From NCBI RefSeq assembly GCF_002101705.1, contig NZ_LQPC01000032.1:62001-126000 (forward strand): a DNA stretch of 64,000 nucleotides, in the 5' to 3' direction. Position 1 is the first letter of the stretch. Each line of letters begins with the position of its first letter. The notes under the pieces were generated by a model, which searched no databases, was not told the DNA's origin, and was given only the letters and a program-made list of their open reading frames with translations. Position numbers and translations under genes: made by a program. The DNA comes from Mycolicibacterium iranicum. GTDB taxonomy: Bacteria; Actinomycetota; Actinomycetes; Mycobacteriales; Mycobacteriaceae. This document shows positions 17,540 to 27,119 of the stretch, in pieces.

Positions 17540-17599
17540 CCAGGCCGGTTGGTGGGGGGACCTATGTCGGTGGGGTGCACCAGAGGAGGGGCCCGTTAG

Positions 17600-18367
17600 A
17601 TGGTCGCTTCCGGCGTGATCGCCAAACCTGTGCGCGCTTTCGGCGGCTTCTTCTCGATGGCGCTCGACACGTTCGTCGTGATGTTCAAGCCGCCGTTCGC
17701 ATGGCGCGAATTCATCAGCCAGTCCTGGTTTGTCGCGCGCGTCTCGATCATCCCGACGCTGATGCTCACGATCCCGTACACGGTGCTGCTGACCTTCACC
17801 TTCAACATCCTGCTCACCGAATTCGGCGCCGCGGACTTTTCCGGAACCGGCGCCGCGCTGGGCACTGTCCGCCAGATCGGGCCGATCGTGACGGTGCTGG
17901 TGGTCGCCGGAGCCGGTGCCACGGCAATGTGCGCCGACCTGGGCGCGCGGACGATCCGCGAGGAACTCGACGCGCTGCGCGTGATGGGTGTCAATCCCAT
18001 TCAGGCTCTTGTTGTTCCACGGGTGCTGGCGGCGACGCTGGTGTCGCTGGCATTGTCGGCGACGGTGATCCTGGTCGGCCTCGCCGGGGCCTACCTGTTC
18101 TGCGTGTACATCCAGAACGTGTCACCGGGTGCGTTCGCGTCCGGTCTCACCCTGATCATCGGTGCGCCTGACGTGATCATCGCGCTCGTCAAGGCCGCGC
18201 TGTTCGGACTCTCGGCCGGCATGATCGCTTGCTACAAGGGCATTTCGGTGGGTGGTGGCCCCGCGGGTGTCGGCAACGCGGTCAACGAAACCGTCGTGTT
18301 CACCTTCATGGCGCTGTTCGCGATCAACATCGTGGCCACGGCCGTCGCAGTCAAGGTGACGATGTGA
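17600..18367 (+). CDS. yrbEA: YrbE-type Mce permease subunit A (MlaE family)
   Basis: 255 aa, ATG 17600, with GGAGGGG 8 nt upstream. There are about five or six membrane segments. The MlaE-family EQ-loop-like stretch ADLGARTIREELDALRVMGVNP is present, followed by a GGGPAGVGNAV segment. YrbE proteins form the inner-membrane channel pair of Mce lipid importers and work with the MceG ATPase, encoded elsewhere. First gene of the mce operon; it overlaps yrbEB by 4 nt (GTGA). Confidence 0.95.
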   Translation: MVASGVIAKPVRAFGGFFSMALDTFVVMFKPPFAWREFISQSWFVARVSIIPTLMLTIPYTVLLTFTFNILLTEFGAADFSGTGAALGTVRQIGPIVTVLVVAGAGATAMCADLGARTIREELDALRVMGVNPIQALVVPRVLAATLVSLALSATVILVGLAGAYLFCVYIQNVSPGAFASGLTLIIGAPDVIIALVKAALFGLSAGMIACYKGISVGGGPAGVGNAVNETVVFTFMALFAINIVATAVAVKVTM

Positions 18368-19218
18368 CCGTCTCGCGGCCCCATTCCCAGTTCCCCTGGC
18401 TGAAAGCCCGGTACCGCTCCATCGCGGATCCGTGGAACCAGGTCGGCGTGCAGACGAAGTTCTACGGCCGCACCCTGCGTTCCGTCCTCTACGCCATCAC
18501 CAGGTACCGCATCGAGCTCGTCCGCCAGATCGCGCAGATGGGTTTGGGCGCAGGCGCGTTGATCGTCATCGGCGGTACCGTGGCGATCGTCGGCTTCCTG
18601 ACCGTCACCACCGGTGCCCTGGTAGCCGTGCAGGGGTACACCGATTTCTCCGAGATCGGCGTGGAAGCGTTGACCGGCTTCGCGTCTGCATTCTTCAACG
18701 TGCGGTTGATCGCACCGGCCACGACAGCCGTCGCACTGGCGGCGACGATCGGTGCCGGCGCGACTGCACAACTGGGGGCAATGCGGATCAACGAGGAGAT
18801 CGACGCACTCGAGGTGATGGGCATCCGCAGCATCGCCTACCTCGCGTCGACCAGGGTCGTCGCCGGTCTGCTGGTGGTGATCCCGCTCTACTGCGTCGGC
18901 GTGCTCGCGTCGTTCTGGGCGGCCCGCTTCGGCACCACGGTGATCTACGGCCAGTCGACCGGTGTCTACGACCACTACTTCCGGACATTTCTCAATCCGA
19001 CAGACCTGATCTGGTCTTTCGCCCAGTGCATCGTGCTCGCCGTGGTGATCATGCTGGTGCACACCTACTACGGCTTCAACGCCCGCGGCGGACCCGCAGG
19101 CGTCGGCGAGGCTGTGGGACGTGCCGTGCGCACGTCACTGATCCTGTCTGCATTCGTGCTCGTGATGATCTCCCTTGCGGTGTACGGGCAATCCGGCAAC
19201 TTCAACCTGGCGGGCTGA
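18364..19218 (+). CDS. yrbEB: YrbE-type Mce permease subunit B (MlaE family)
   Basis: 284 aa from GTG 18364, overlapping the yrbEA stop. The longer upstream frame is a shadow. It shows the same architecture as YrbEA, with LGAMRINEEIDALEVMGI as the coupling-loop signature and GGPAGVGEAVGRAV near the end. It is about 30 residues longer at the N-terminus (WLKARYRSIADPWNQVG), as is usual for the B subunit. It is expected to form a heterodimeric permease with YrbEA for substrate passage from the Mce tube. Confidence 0.95.
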   Translation: MTVSRPHSQFPWLKARYRSIADPWNQVGVQTKFYGRTLRSVLYAITRYRIELVRQIAQMGLGAGALIVIGGTVAIVGFLTVTTGALVAVQGYTDFSEIGVEALTGFASAFFNVRLIAPATTAVALAATIGAGATAQLGAMRINEEIDALEVMGIRSIAYLASTRVVAGLLVVIPLYCVGVLASFWAARFGTTVIYGQSTGVYDHYFRTFLNPTDLIWSFAQCIVLAVVIMLVHTYYGFNARGGPAGVGEAVGRAVRTSLILSAFVLVMISLAVYGQSGNFNLAG

Positions 19219-19221
19219 GCG

Positions 19222-20688
19222 ATGGACGACGAGGGTCTCAAGCCGGGGTGGTGGACGTTGATCTTGGTGGTCCTGTTCGCGGGAGCCATCATCCTGACCT
19301 GGGCGCTGTTCACCGGATCCCTCAAATCCACTGTGCCGGTGACGTTGACCTCTGATCGCGCGGGCCTGGTGATGGAGACCAACGCCAAGGTGAAACTGCG
19401 TGGCGTCCAGGTGGGCCGGGTCTCGAACATCGCGGTGACGGGGCAACAGGAGCCGACCGTCGCGCTGCAACTGGAGATCGATCCCGATCAGCTGCAGTAC
19501 ATCCCGGCCAACGTGCAAGCCCAGATCCGGGCGACCACGATCTTCGGTGCCAAGTTCGTCGATCTCGTCTTCCCCGACGATCCCAGCAGTCAGCGACTCG
19601 AAGCCGGCCAGGTGCTGGTGTCGCGCAATGTGACCACCGAGGTCAACACCGTTTTCCAGAACCTGGTGGAAGTGCTCGACCAGGTCGACGCGGCCAAGCT
19701 CAACAGCACGCTGTCGGCGCTCGCCGACGGTGTACGCGGCCAGGGCGAGCGCATCGGCCAGGCCACCACCGACGCCAATCAGGTTCTGCTGGCACTCAAC
19801 CCGCGCAACGAGACCATCACCGCCGACCTGCGGGCACTCGACGACTTCAACCAAACCTTCAGCGCCGCGGCACAGGACATCCTCGCCACGTTGGACGCGG
19901 CCAGCACAACCAGCACGACGGTGGTCACCCAGTCCAAAGAGCTTGACGCGCTGCTGCTGTCGACCATCGGGCTGTCGAACAGCGGCATCAACCTGCTCGC
20001 ACCGAGCCAGGCGAACCTGATCAAGGCCGTCAATGTGCTCGCGCCGACGACACAGCTGCTCTTGAAGTACAACCCCGAGTACACCTGCCTGCTGTTGGGG
20101 GCCAAGCATCTGCTCGACAACGGCGGATACGAAAGTCCCGGCGGCAACGGCCGTTCGCTGGTGCTCGATGCCGGGCTGGCGTTCGGTGACGACCCGTACA
20201 AGTACCCGCAGCACCTGCCGATCATCGGCGCCAAGGGCGGTCCGGGCGGCAAGCCCGGTTGTGGCTCGCTGCCGGACGTATCGAAGAACTGGCCGGTGCG
20301 CAATCTGGTCACCAACACCGGCTTCGGCTCCGGCCTGGACTGGCGCCCCAATCCGGGTATCGCATTCCCGATCTACGCCAACTACTTCCCGGTGACCCGC
20401 GCCGTGCCCGAGCCGCCGAGCATCCGTAACAACTTCGGCGGACCCGCGATCGGACCGGTTCCGTATCCGGGCGCCCCCGCCTACGGTGCGCAGTTGTACG
20501 CGCCCGACGGCACCCCGCTGTGGCCCGGCCTACCGCCGGCGCCGCCGCCCGGGGCTCCACGTGACCCCGGCCCGCGCCCCGGATCCGAGCCCTTCTACGT
20601 TCCGAATCCGGCGCAGCTGCAGCCGACAGCTGTTCCGTACCCGAACGTCGTACCCCCGGTTCCGGCGCTGCCCGGCCCGCCCCGCTAG
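19222..20688 (+). CDS. mceA: MceA
   Basis: 488 aa, ATG 19222, 3 nt after yrbEB. One N-terminal membrane anchor (11-31), then the MCE/MlaD beta-barrel domain (about 35-120: VTLTSDRAGLVM, RGVQVGRVSNI, TTIFGAKFVDLV). A long helical region that builds the periplasmic tube follows (about 130-280), and then a Pro/Gly-rich tail (400-488). MceA is one of six different subunits of the heterohexameric lipid-transport needle. Two cysteines (CLLLGAK and PGCGS) flank the start of the tail. Confidence 0.95.
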   Translation: MDDEGLKPGWWTLILVVLFAGAIILTWALFTGSLKSTVPVTLTSDRAGLVMETNAKVKLRGVQVGRVSNIAVTGQQEPTVALQLEIDPDQLQYIPANVQAQIRATTIFGAKFVDLVFPDDPSSQRLEAGQVLVSRNVTTEVNTVFQNLVEVLDQVDAAKLNSTLSALADGVRGQGERIGQATTDANQVLLALNPRNETITADLRALDDFNQTFSAAAQDILATLDAASTTSTTVVTQSKELDALLLSTIGLSNSGINLLAPSQANLIKAVNVLAPTTQLLLKYNPEYTCLLLGAKHLLDNGGYESPGGNGRSLVLDAGLAFGDDPYKYPQHLPIIGAKGGPGGKPGCGSLPDVSKNWPVRNLVTNTGFGSGLDWRPNPGIAFPIYANYFPVTRAVPEPPSIRNNFGGPAIGPVPYPGAPAYGAQLYAPDGTPLWPGLPPAPPPGAPRDPGPRPGSEPFYVPNPAQLQPTAVPYPNVVPPVPALPGPPR

Positions 20689-20723
20689 ATCCACCCGACC
20701 CCGAAACACACAGAGAGGTACCG

Positions 20724-21755
20724 ATGTCAGTCAGTGTCCGGCGCGACGCCACGCGACTCGGGGTGTTCCTGGCTGTGTGCCTGCTCGGTGTCTTCGGTTT
20801 GTTCGCGGTGTTCGGGCAGATGCGCTTCGGTGAGAAGTCGAACAACTTCCGTGCCGAGTTCATCAACGTCACCGGGCTGGAGACCAACGATTTCGTCCGG
20901 ATCGCCGGTGTCGAGGTCGGCAAGGTCAAGAACGTCGAGATCCAACCCGACACCACCGCCCTGGTGGAGTTCTCCGCCGACGACTCGGTGGTTCTCACCG
21001 AGGGAAGCCGTGCCGTCATCCGCTACGACGATCTGATCGGTGGCCGCTATCTCGCGTTGGAGGAAGGTGCGGGCGGGACGCGCAAGCTCGACGCGGGCGA
21101 CACCATTCCGCTGGCCCGCACCTCACCCGCGCTGGACCTCGATGCTCTGATCGGAGGTTTCCGTCCGCTGTTCCAGGCGCTCGATCCCGACCAGATCAAC
21201 GCGCTCTCAGGGCAACTCATCACCGCGCTGCAGGGCCAGGGCGGCACCGTCAACTCGTTCCTTGCGCAGACGGCGGCCCTGACGAGCACGCTGGCAGACC
21301 GTGACCAGTTGATCGGCGAGGTCATCATCAACCTGAACACGGTCCTCGGCTCGCTGGGTGACCAGAGCGATCAGTTCGACAAGGCGGTCAGCTCGCTGTC
21401 CGAACTCGTCGAAGGCCTCGAGTCACGCGGGCAGGACATCAGCGACGGGCTGGCGTACACCAACGCCGCGGCGGGCAGCATCACCGATCTGCTGTCGCAG
21501 GCCCGCCCGCCGCTGCAGAAGGTCGTCCAGGAGACGGACCGGGCGGCCGGGATCGTCGTGGCCGATCACGAGTACTTCGACAACGTCATCAACACCCTCC
21601 CGGATGCCTACCGGGCGCTCGCCCGACAGGGCATCTACGGCGACTTCTTCAGTTTCTACCTGTGCGATCTCGTGCTCAAGACCAACGGTAAAGGCGGGCA
21701 ACCGGTTTACATCAAGGTCGCCGGGCAGACCAGCGGGAGGTGCGCTCCGCGATGA
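20724..21755 (+). CDS. mceB: MceB
   Basis: 343 aa, ATG 20724, behind AGAGAGG; a 35-nt gap after mceA is the largest break among the mce genes. Membrane anchor about 13-33; MCE domain about 38-125 with GLETNDFVRIAGVEVGKVKN and DLIGGRYLALEEG; then a helical needle region to the end, with a short C-terminus (YLCDLVLKTNGKGGQPVYIK, then GRCAPR). It lacks the Pro-rich tail, which is normal for MceB. The stop overlaps the mceC start (ATGA). Confidence 0.95.
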   Translation: MSVSVRRDATRLGVFLAVCLLGVFGLFAVFGQMRFGEKSNNFRAEFINVTGLETNDFVRIAGVEVGKVKNVEIQPDTTALVEFSADDSVVLTEGSRAVIRYDDLIGGRYLALEEGAGGTRKLDAGDTIPLARTSPALDLDALIGGFRPLFQALDPDQINALSGQLITALQGQGGTVNSFLAQTAALTSTLADRDQLIGEVIINLNTVLGSLGDQSDQFDKAVSSLSELVEGLESRGQDISDGLAYTNAAAGSITDLLSQARPPLQKVVQETDRAAGIVVADHEYFDNVINTLPDAYRALARQGIYGDFFSFYLCDLVLKTNGKGGQPVYIKVAGQTSGRCAPR

Positions 21756-23122
21756 AGCCGTTCAGTGAACGCAACCAAATGGTCATCGGCGCGGTCGGTG
21801 TCGGGATCACCGCGGCCATCGTGCTCGGCGCCGTGAACTACGACAAACTCCCGTTCGTCAACCAAGGCCGCGAATACACCGCGTACTTCGCCGAGGCCGG
21901 CGGCCTGAACACCGATGCCGCCGTTCAGGTGTCGGGGTTCAAGGTCGGTCAGGTCGAGTCGATCGAGCTCGACGGCACCCAGGTACTGGTGACCTTCACC
22001 GTCGACAAGGACATCCGGCTCGGCGACCGAACCGAGGCCGCGATCAAGACCAAGGGCCTGCTGGGCACCAAGATCCTCGAGGTCGTCGCCCGTGGCGAAG
22101 GTCAACAGGAGGGCACGATCCCGCTGGATCGGACGACGTCGCCCTACCAACTCCCCGACGCGCTCGGTGATTTGGCGACCACGATCAGCGGCCTGAACAC
22201 CGATCAGCTCTCGGAATCCCTGCGCGTGCTCTCGGCCACGTTTGCCGACACGCCACCGCAACTGAAGATCGCGGTCGAGGGTGTGGCGCGGTTCTCCGAC
22301 ACCCTCAACGAGCGCGACGCCGAGCTTCGCAACCTTCTCGCCAACGCGAACAAGGCCACCACCGTTCTGGCGGAGCGCAGTGGGCAGGTCGTCAGCCTGG
22401 TGTCGAACACCAACGCCCTGCTAGCCGAATTGCAAAGCCAGAGTGCGGCTTTGGATCAGATCTCCGGCAGCATCTCCGCTCTCAGTCAGCAGCTACAGGG
22501 CTTCATCGGTGAGAACCGCGCGACACTGAAGCCCGCGCTGGACAAGCTCAACGGCGTGTTGGCGATCCTCGACAACCGCAAGGAACGGTTGCAGGAGTCG
22601 CTCAAACTGCTGAACCAGTACTCGTTGTCCCTGGGCGAGTCGGTGTCGTCGGGTCCGTTCTTCAAGAACTACATTTCCAACCTTCTGCCCGGTCAGTTCC
22701 TGCAGCCGTTCATCGACGTGGCCTTCTCCGATCTGGGCCTCGATCCGAATGTGCTGCTGCCGTCGCAGCGTTTCGACCCCCAGGTCGGCCAGCCCGGCAC
22801 GCCGGCCATGCCGGTGCCGTACCCGCGCACCGGCCAGGGCGGCGAACCGAGGATGACGCTCCCCGACGCCATCACCGGCAACCCTGGTGATCTGGGCTGC
22901 GGACCGGGTGGCCCGGGAGGTCTGCCTGCGCCCGGACCGACAGGTTGCTACCCGTATCGCGAGCCCCTGCCCGCACCGCCACCCGGCGGGCCGCCGCCCG
23001 GGCCGCCCGCGCTGGCGCCGCCTGGACTGGCCTCGACACCCAACCCGAACACCGGGGTGTTCGTCCCGGCGCCAGGTGAGGCGCCTCCGCTCGTTCCCGT
23101 TCCCGGGGAGGCCACGCCATGA
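21752..23122 (+). CDS. mceC: MceC
   Basis: 456 aa from ATG 21752 (MKPFSERNQMVIG), overlapping the mceB stop. The in-frame start 12 nt earlier lies inside mceB and is less likely. Anchor about 11-27; MCE domain with GGLNTDAAVQVSGFKVGQVE and AIKTKGLLGTKILEVV; extended helical part to about residue 320; then a Pro/Gly-rich tail of about 110 residues typical of MceC/MceD. Forms one strand of the Mce hexamer. Confidence 0.95.
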   Translation: MKPFSERNQMVIGAVGVGITAAIVLGAVNYDKLPFVNQGREYTAYFAEAGGLNTDAAVQVSGFKVGQVESIELDGTQVLVTFTVDKDIRLGDRTEAAIKTKGLLGTKILEVVARGEGQQEGTIPLDRTTSPYQLPDALGDLATTISGLNTDQLSESLRVLSATFADTPPQLKIAVEGVARFSDTLNERDAELRNLLANANKATTVLAERSGQVVSLVSNTNALLAELQSQSAALDQISGSISALSQQLQGFIGENRATLKPALDKLNGVLAILDNRKERLQESLKLLNQYSLSLGESVSSGPFFKNYISNLLPGQFLQPFIDVAFSDLGLDPNVLLPSQRFDPQVGQPGTPAMPVPYPRTGQGGEPRMTLPDAITGNPGDLGCGPGGPGGLPAPGPTGCYPYREPLPAPPPGGPPPGPPALAPPGLASTPNPNTGVFVPAPGEAPPLVPVPGEATP

Positions 23123-24486
23123 GAAAACCCAGAATCTGGGTCGGCCTCGTCCTGGTCGCACTCCTGGTGGCCGGTGTGGCAATCCTGGTGCGCACCACCG
23201 ACAAGGTGAATCGCATCAATGTGGTCGGCTACTTCGACAACAGCAACGGCATCTACGTCGGCGACGACGTCCGCATCCTCGGTGTACCGGTCGGCCGGAT
23301 CACCGCGATCGAGCCCGAGCCGGAGCGAGTCAAGATCTCGTTCTGGTACGACGATCGCTACGACGTGCCCGCGGACGCGAACGCCGCGATCCTGTCACCG
23401 GCGCTGGTGACCTCGCGTGCCATCCAGCTGACGCCGGTCTACAGCGGCGGCCCGGTGATGGGCGACAACACGGTGATCCCGCTGGAGCGCACCGTGGTCC
23501 CCGTCGAATGGGATCAGGTGCGGGGGCAGCTCGAACGGCTCAGCGAGACATTGCAGCCGACCGAACCCGGCGGCGTGAGCCCGCTGGGATCGGTGATCAA
23601 CACGACCGCCGAGAACCTGCGCGGTCAGGGCGCCAGCATCCGAGAGACCGTCATCAAACTGTCGCAGGCCTTCTCGGCGCTGGGCGATCGCAGCACCGAC
23701 ATCTTCTCGACGATCAAAAACCTGGCGATCCTGGTGTCGGCTCTGCAGGACAGCACCGACCTGATGCGGCAGCTGAACCAGAACCTCGCCTCGGTCACGG
23801 GGCTTCTCGCCGACGGCCCGGACGAAGTTGCCAGTGCGATAAGGGATCTCAACGCTGTAGTGCCCGAGGTTCAGGCCTTCGTCGCCGAGAACCGCGACGC
23901 GCTCGGCACCACCTCGGAGAAGCTGGCGGGTGTGACGACCGCGCTCAACGAGAGCCTGGACGACGTCGAACAATTCCTGCACAGTGCGCCCAACACATTC
24001 CAGAACTACGTCAACATCTGGCAGCCCGCCCAAGGCGGGGCCAGCGCGATCCTCGCGGTGAACAACTTCGCCAACCCGATCCAGTTCCTCTGCGGCGCCG
24101 TGCAGGCCGCGTCTCGCCTGGGGGCCGAAGAGTCTTCCAAGCTGTGCGTGCAGTACCTGGCGCCGATCATGAAGAACCGGCAGTACAACTTCCCGCCGCT
24201 GGGTCTCAACCAGCTCATCGGTGCCTCCACGCGGCCCAACGAGCTGACCTACAGCGAGGATTGGCTCCGGCCCGACTACATTCCGCCGAGCGGGCCCGCT
24301 CCGGCGGGGCCACCGCCAGCGGCCGCAGGTTCGCTGCCCGCGCCGCCCGCGGCGGACCCGGCCACGCTGCCTCCCGGCCAGGGCCCGCTGCTGCTCAACG
24401 CGCCGCCCGGAGCTGCCGAAGCGCCTGTCGCGACGAACCCGAACGACGGTTTGCAGGGGATGATGGTGCCGGGGGCCGGATCGTGA
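23119..24486 (+). CDS. mceD: MceD
   Basis: 455 aa, ATG 23119 overlapping the mceC stop (ATGA). Anchor about 6-24; MCE domain with GIYVGDDVRILGVPVGRI and ALVTSRAIQLTPVYSGGP; long helical needle region; Pro/Ala-rich tail from about 390. A second open frame covers much of this gene on the same strand but is a shadow caused by GC-rich codons. The stop overlaps the mceE GTG. Confidence 0.95.
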   Translation: MRKPRIWVGLVLVALLVAGVAILVRTTDKVNRINVVGYFDNSNGIYVGDDVRILGVPVGRITAIEPEPERVKISFWYDDRYDVPADANAAILSPALVTSRAIQLTPVYSGGPVMGDNTVIPLERTVVPVEWDQVRGQLERLSETLQPTEPGGVSPLGSVINTTAENLRGQGASIRETVIKLSQAFSALGDRSTDIFSTIKNLAILVSALQDSTDLMRQLNQNLASVTGLLADGPDEVASAIRDLNAVVPEVQAFVAENRDALGTTSEKLAGVTTALNESLDDVEQFLHSAPNTFQNYVNIWQPAQGGASAILAVNNFANPIQFLCGAVQAASRLGAEESSKLCVQYLAPIMKNRQYNFPPLGLNQLIGASTRPNELTYSEDWLRPDYIPPSGPAPAGPPPAAAGSLPAPPAADPATLPPGQGPLLLNAPPGAAEAPVATNPNDGLQGMMVPGAGS

Positions 24487-25655
24487 CGCCGCCCGCACGG
24501 AGCAGAACAGCTGCTCGCAGCCTCAAGACCATGGTGGCAGTCATCGCTGTCGCGCTGGCCGCATCCGGATGTGGTTGGCGCGGGCTGAATTCCATTCCGC
24601 TTCCGGGTACTCAGGGAGGCGGACCCGGCTCCTTCACCATCCAGGCCCAGATGCCCGACGTCGACAACGTCGAGGAGAACTCGCGCGTGCGGGTCGGCGA
24701 TGTCAACGTCGGCACCGTCAGCAAGATCGAGCGTCAGGGCTGGCACGCGTTGGTCACCATGACGCTCAACGGGAACGTGAATCTGCCCGCCAACGCGACC
24801 GCCAAGATCGGTCAGACCAGCCTGCTGGGCTCGCAGCACGTCGAGTTGTCGGCGCCGGCGGACAAGCCGGCGCAGGGCAGGCTCGGAGAGGGTGCGGTGA
24901 TCCCGCTCGAAAACGCCGGCGCGTTCCCCACCACCGAGCAGGCACTGGCCGCGGTCGCATTACTGCTCAACGGCGGCGGCCTGGGCAATATCCAGGACAT
25001 CACCGAGGCGCTCAGCGTCGCCTTCACCGGTCGCGAGAACGATCTGCGCAGCCTCATCCAGCAGCTCGATATTGCGATCGGACACCTCGACGATCAGAAG
25101 AACGACATCATCGCCACGTCGGAGAGCCTCAACGCCCTGGTGGGCCAGATCGCCGAACAGAAGCCCGTGGTGGACAGGGCATTGAAGACCATCCCCGACG
25201 CGCTCGCCGTGCTGCGCGACCAGCGCGACCAGCTGTCCGAGGCTCTGGTGCAGCTGGGCAGATTCAGTGCGCTGGCTGCCGATTCGGTGAACCAGACCCG
25301 GGAGGCGCTCGTCCAGGAGCTCAAGGACATCGGCCCCGTGCTGCAGTCGCTGGCCGACGCCGGGCCCGCTCTCACGCGGTCGCTGAGCTTCCTGCCCACG
25401 TTCCCGTTCCCGAAGGAGACGCTGACCAACTGGTTGCGCGGTGACTACGCCAACCTGACTCTGATCATCGACCTCACTTTGAGCCGGATCGATCAGGGCT
25501 TCTTCACCGGGACCCGGTTCGAGTGCAATCTGACCTGGCTGGAATTGCAGTGGGGCCGCACCATCGGGCAGATGCCCAGCCCGTGCAACCACAACGTCCC
25601 GCCGCCTGGCGGGAACCCCCTGGTGGCGCCGTATCGCTGGGATCAGGGGCGCTGA
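24483..25655 (+). CDS. mceE: MceE lipoprotein (Lpr type)
   Basis: 390 aa from GTG 24483, overlapping the mceD stop. The signal sequence ends in a lipobox, LAASGC, with Cys30 as the lipidation site, the hallmark of MceE subunits. The MCE domain follows (VEENSRVRVGDVNVGTVSKI, IGQTSLLGSQHVELSAP), then the helical region and a short tail with two cysteines (FECNLTW, PSPCNHN). The reading frame is open for 1.6 kb upstream, but that part is only a shadow of mceD. Confidence 0.95.
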   Translation: MTPPARSRTAARSLKTMVAVIAVALAASGCGWRGLNSIPLPGTQGGGPGSFTIQAQMPDVDNVEENSRVRVGDVNVGTVSKIERQGWHALVTMTLNGNVNLPANATAKIGQTSLLGSQHVELSAPADKPAQGRLGEGAVIPLENAGAFPTTEQALAAVALLLNGGGLGNIQDITEALSVAFTGRENDLRSLIQQLDIAIGHLDDQKNDIIATSESLNALVGQIAEQKPVVDRALKTIPDALAVLRDQRDQLSEALVQLGRFSALAADSVNQTREALVQELKDIGPVLQSLADAGPALTRSLSFLPTFPFPKETLTNWLRGDYANLTLIIDLTLSRIDQGFFTGTRFECNLTWLELQWGRTIGQMPSPCNHNVPPPGGNPLVAPYRWDQGR

Positions 25656-25658
25656 CGC

Positions 25659-27119
25659 ATGAGACTGACACGACAGATCCTCATCCAGCTCACGATCTTC
25701 GCGGTGCTGGCCGTAACAGCCTTGGGCATCATGGTTTTCGGGTACATGCGATTGCCGGCGATGCTGGGTATCGGCCAGTACAACGTCATCCTCGAGCTAC
25801 CCGAGACCGGTGGCCTCTATGAACGGGGCAACGTGACCTACCGCGGGTCGCAGGTTGGCATCGTGGAAGGCGTCGGCCTCACCGACCGCGGGGTCGAGGC
25901 TCGGTTGTCGCTCGACTCGGGTGTCGAGATCCCCGCCGACCTCATCGCATCGGTGCGCAGCCAGTCGGCGGTCGGTGAGCAGTTCGTCGAACTCGTGCCG
26001 CAGAGCGGTGCGGGGCCCGTGCTGCGCGACGGGGACGTCATACCCCGCGATCGCGCGCGGGTGCCACCGGACGTGAACACCGTGTTGGAACTGACCAACG
26101 AGGGCCTGCGGGCGATCCCGCAGGAGAACCTGAAGACGGTGATCGACGAGTCCTACCTGGCGGTCGGCGGACTCGGCCCCGAACTGCGCCGGCTGGTCAA
26201 CGGGTCGTCCCAGCTGGCGATCGATGCCAGACAGAACCTGGATTCGCTGACCACCGTGATCGACCAGGTGCAGCCGGTGCTCGATTCGCAGACCGACACG
26301 TCGGGCTCGATCCAGGCCTGGGCGTCGAACCTGGCGAACATCACGGGTCAGCTGCAGCGTGAAGACCAGTCGGTGTCGGGCATCCTGAGCAGCGGGCCCG
26401 GCGCGGCCGAAGAGGTGCGGGCGCTGTTCGATCAGCTGCAACCCACGCTGCCGGTGGTGCTCGCCAACCTGGTCAGCGTCGGCGAAGTCGCCGTCACGTA
26501 CCAGCCGAACCTCGAGCAGCTGCTCGTTCTGCTGCCCCAGGGCACCGCGGTGACCCAGGCGGTGGGTGTCGCCAAGAACGGCACCAAGCAGGACTACATG
26601 GGTGACTACCTCACCCTGAATCTGAACCTCAACATCCCGCCCCCCTGCAACACCGGCTTCCTGCCCCCTCAGCAGCAGAGGCCACCGACGTTCGAGGACT
26701 ACCCCGACCGGCCTGCGGGTGACGTGTACTGCCGGGTACCGCAGGACGGGGCGTTCAACGTGCGCGGCGCCCGCAACATCCCGTGCGTCACGGTGCCGGG
26801 CAAGCGTGCACCGACCGCCAAGATGTGTGAGAGCAACGAGAACTACGTGCCGTTGAACGACGGCTACAACTGGAAGGGCGACCCGAACGCGACGCTGTCC
26901 GGGCAGGCCGTTCCCCAGTTGCCGCCCGGTACGCCACCTGCAGAAGCGGCTCCGCCCGCGGGTCCGGCGCCGCCGCCGATGGCGGCCGCCGAATATGATC
27001 CCGCGAACGGCACGTACGTTGGACCGGACGGACGTGTGTATACGCAGTCCAACCTGGGCCAGGGTGCCAATGAGGAGCAAACATGGCAGACGATGCTGCT
27101 GCCCCCGACGGGGAACTGA
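25659..27119 (+). CDS. mceF: MceF
   Basis: 486 aa, ATG 25659, 3 nt after mceE. Anchor about 7-29; MCE domain with GGLYERGNVTYRGSQVG and SQSAVGEQFVELVPQS; helical region to about 290. The C-terminal part carries four cysteines (PPCNTG, DVYCRV, NIPCVT, AKMCES), a pattern typical of MceF, then a Pro-rich and YVGPDGRVY-like tail. Its 3' end overlaps the first mam gene by 37 nt. Confidence 0.95.
   Translation: MRLTRQILIQLTIFAVLAVTALGIMVFGYMRLPAMLGIGQYNVILELPETGGLYERGNVTYRGSQVGIVEGVGLTDRGVEARLSLDSGVEIPADLIASVRSQSAVGEQFVELVPQSGAGPVLRDGDVIPRDRARVPPDVNTVLELTNEGLRAIPQENLKTVIDESYLAVGGLGPELRRLVNGSSQLAIDARQNLDSLTTVIDQVQPVLDSQTDTSGSIQAWASNLANITGQLQREDQSVSGILSSGPGAAEEVRALFDQLQPTLPVVLANLVSVGEVAVTYQPNLEQLLVLLPQGTAVTQAVGVAKNGTKQDYMGDYLTLNLNLNIPPPCNTGFLPPQQQRPPTFEDYPDRPAGDVYCRVPQDGAFNVRGARNIPCVTVPGKRAPTAKMCESNENYVPLNDGYNWKGDPNATLSGQAVPQLPPGTPPAEAAPPAGPAPPPMAAAEYDPANGTYVGPDGRVYTQSNLGQGANEEQTWQTMLLPPTGN

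Noticed and set aside
19135..20214. Long minus-strand open frame opposite mceA
   Set aside because: GC-rich codon shadow of mceA; Arg/Gln/His-rich with no motif, and the mce frame is continuous and well supported.
22887..24482. Long plus-strand frame continuing upstream of mceE
   Set aside because: The upstream 532 codons are an Arg/Gly/Ala-rich shadow of mceC and mceD; mceE starts at 24483 with its lipobox.
25430..25445. RGD tripeptide in MceE as a possible integrin-binding site
   Set aside because: Single chance tripeptide in the helical needle region; no evidence of exposure or function.
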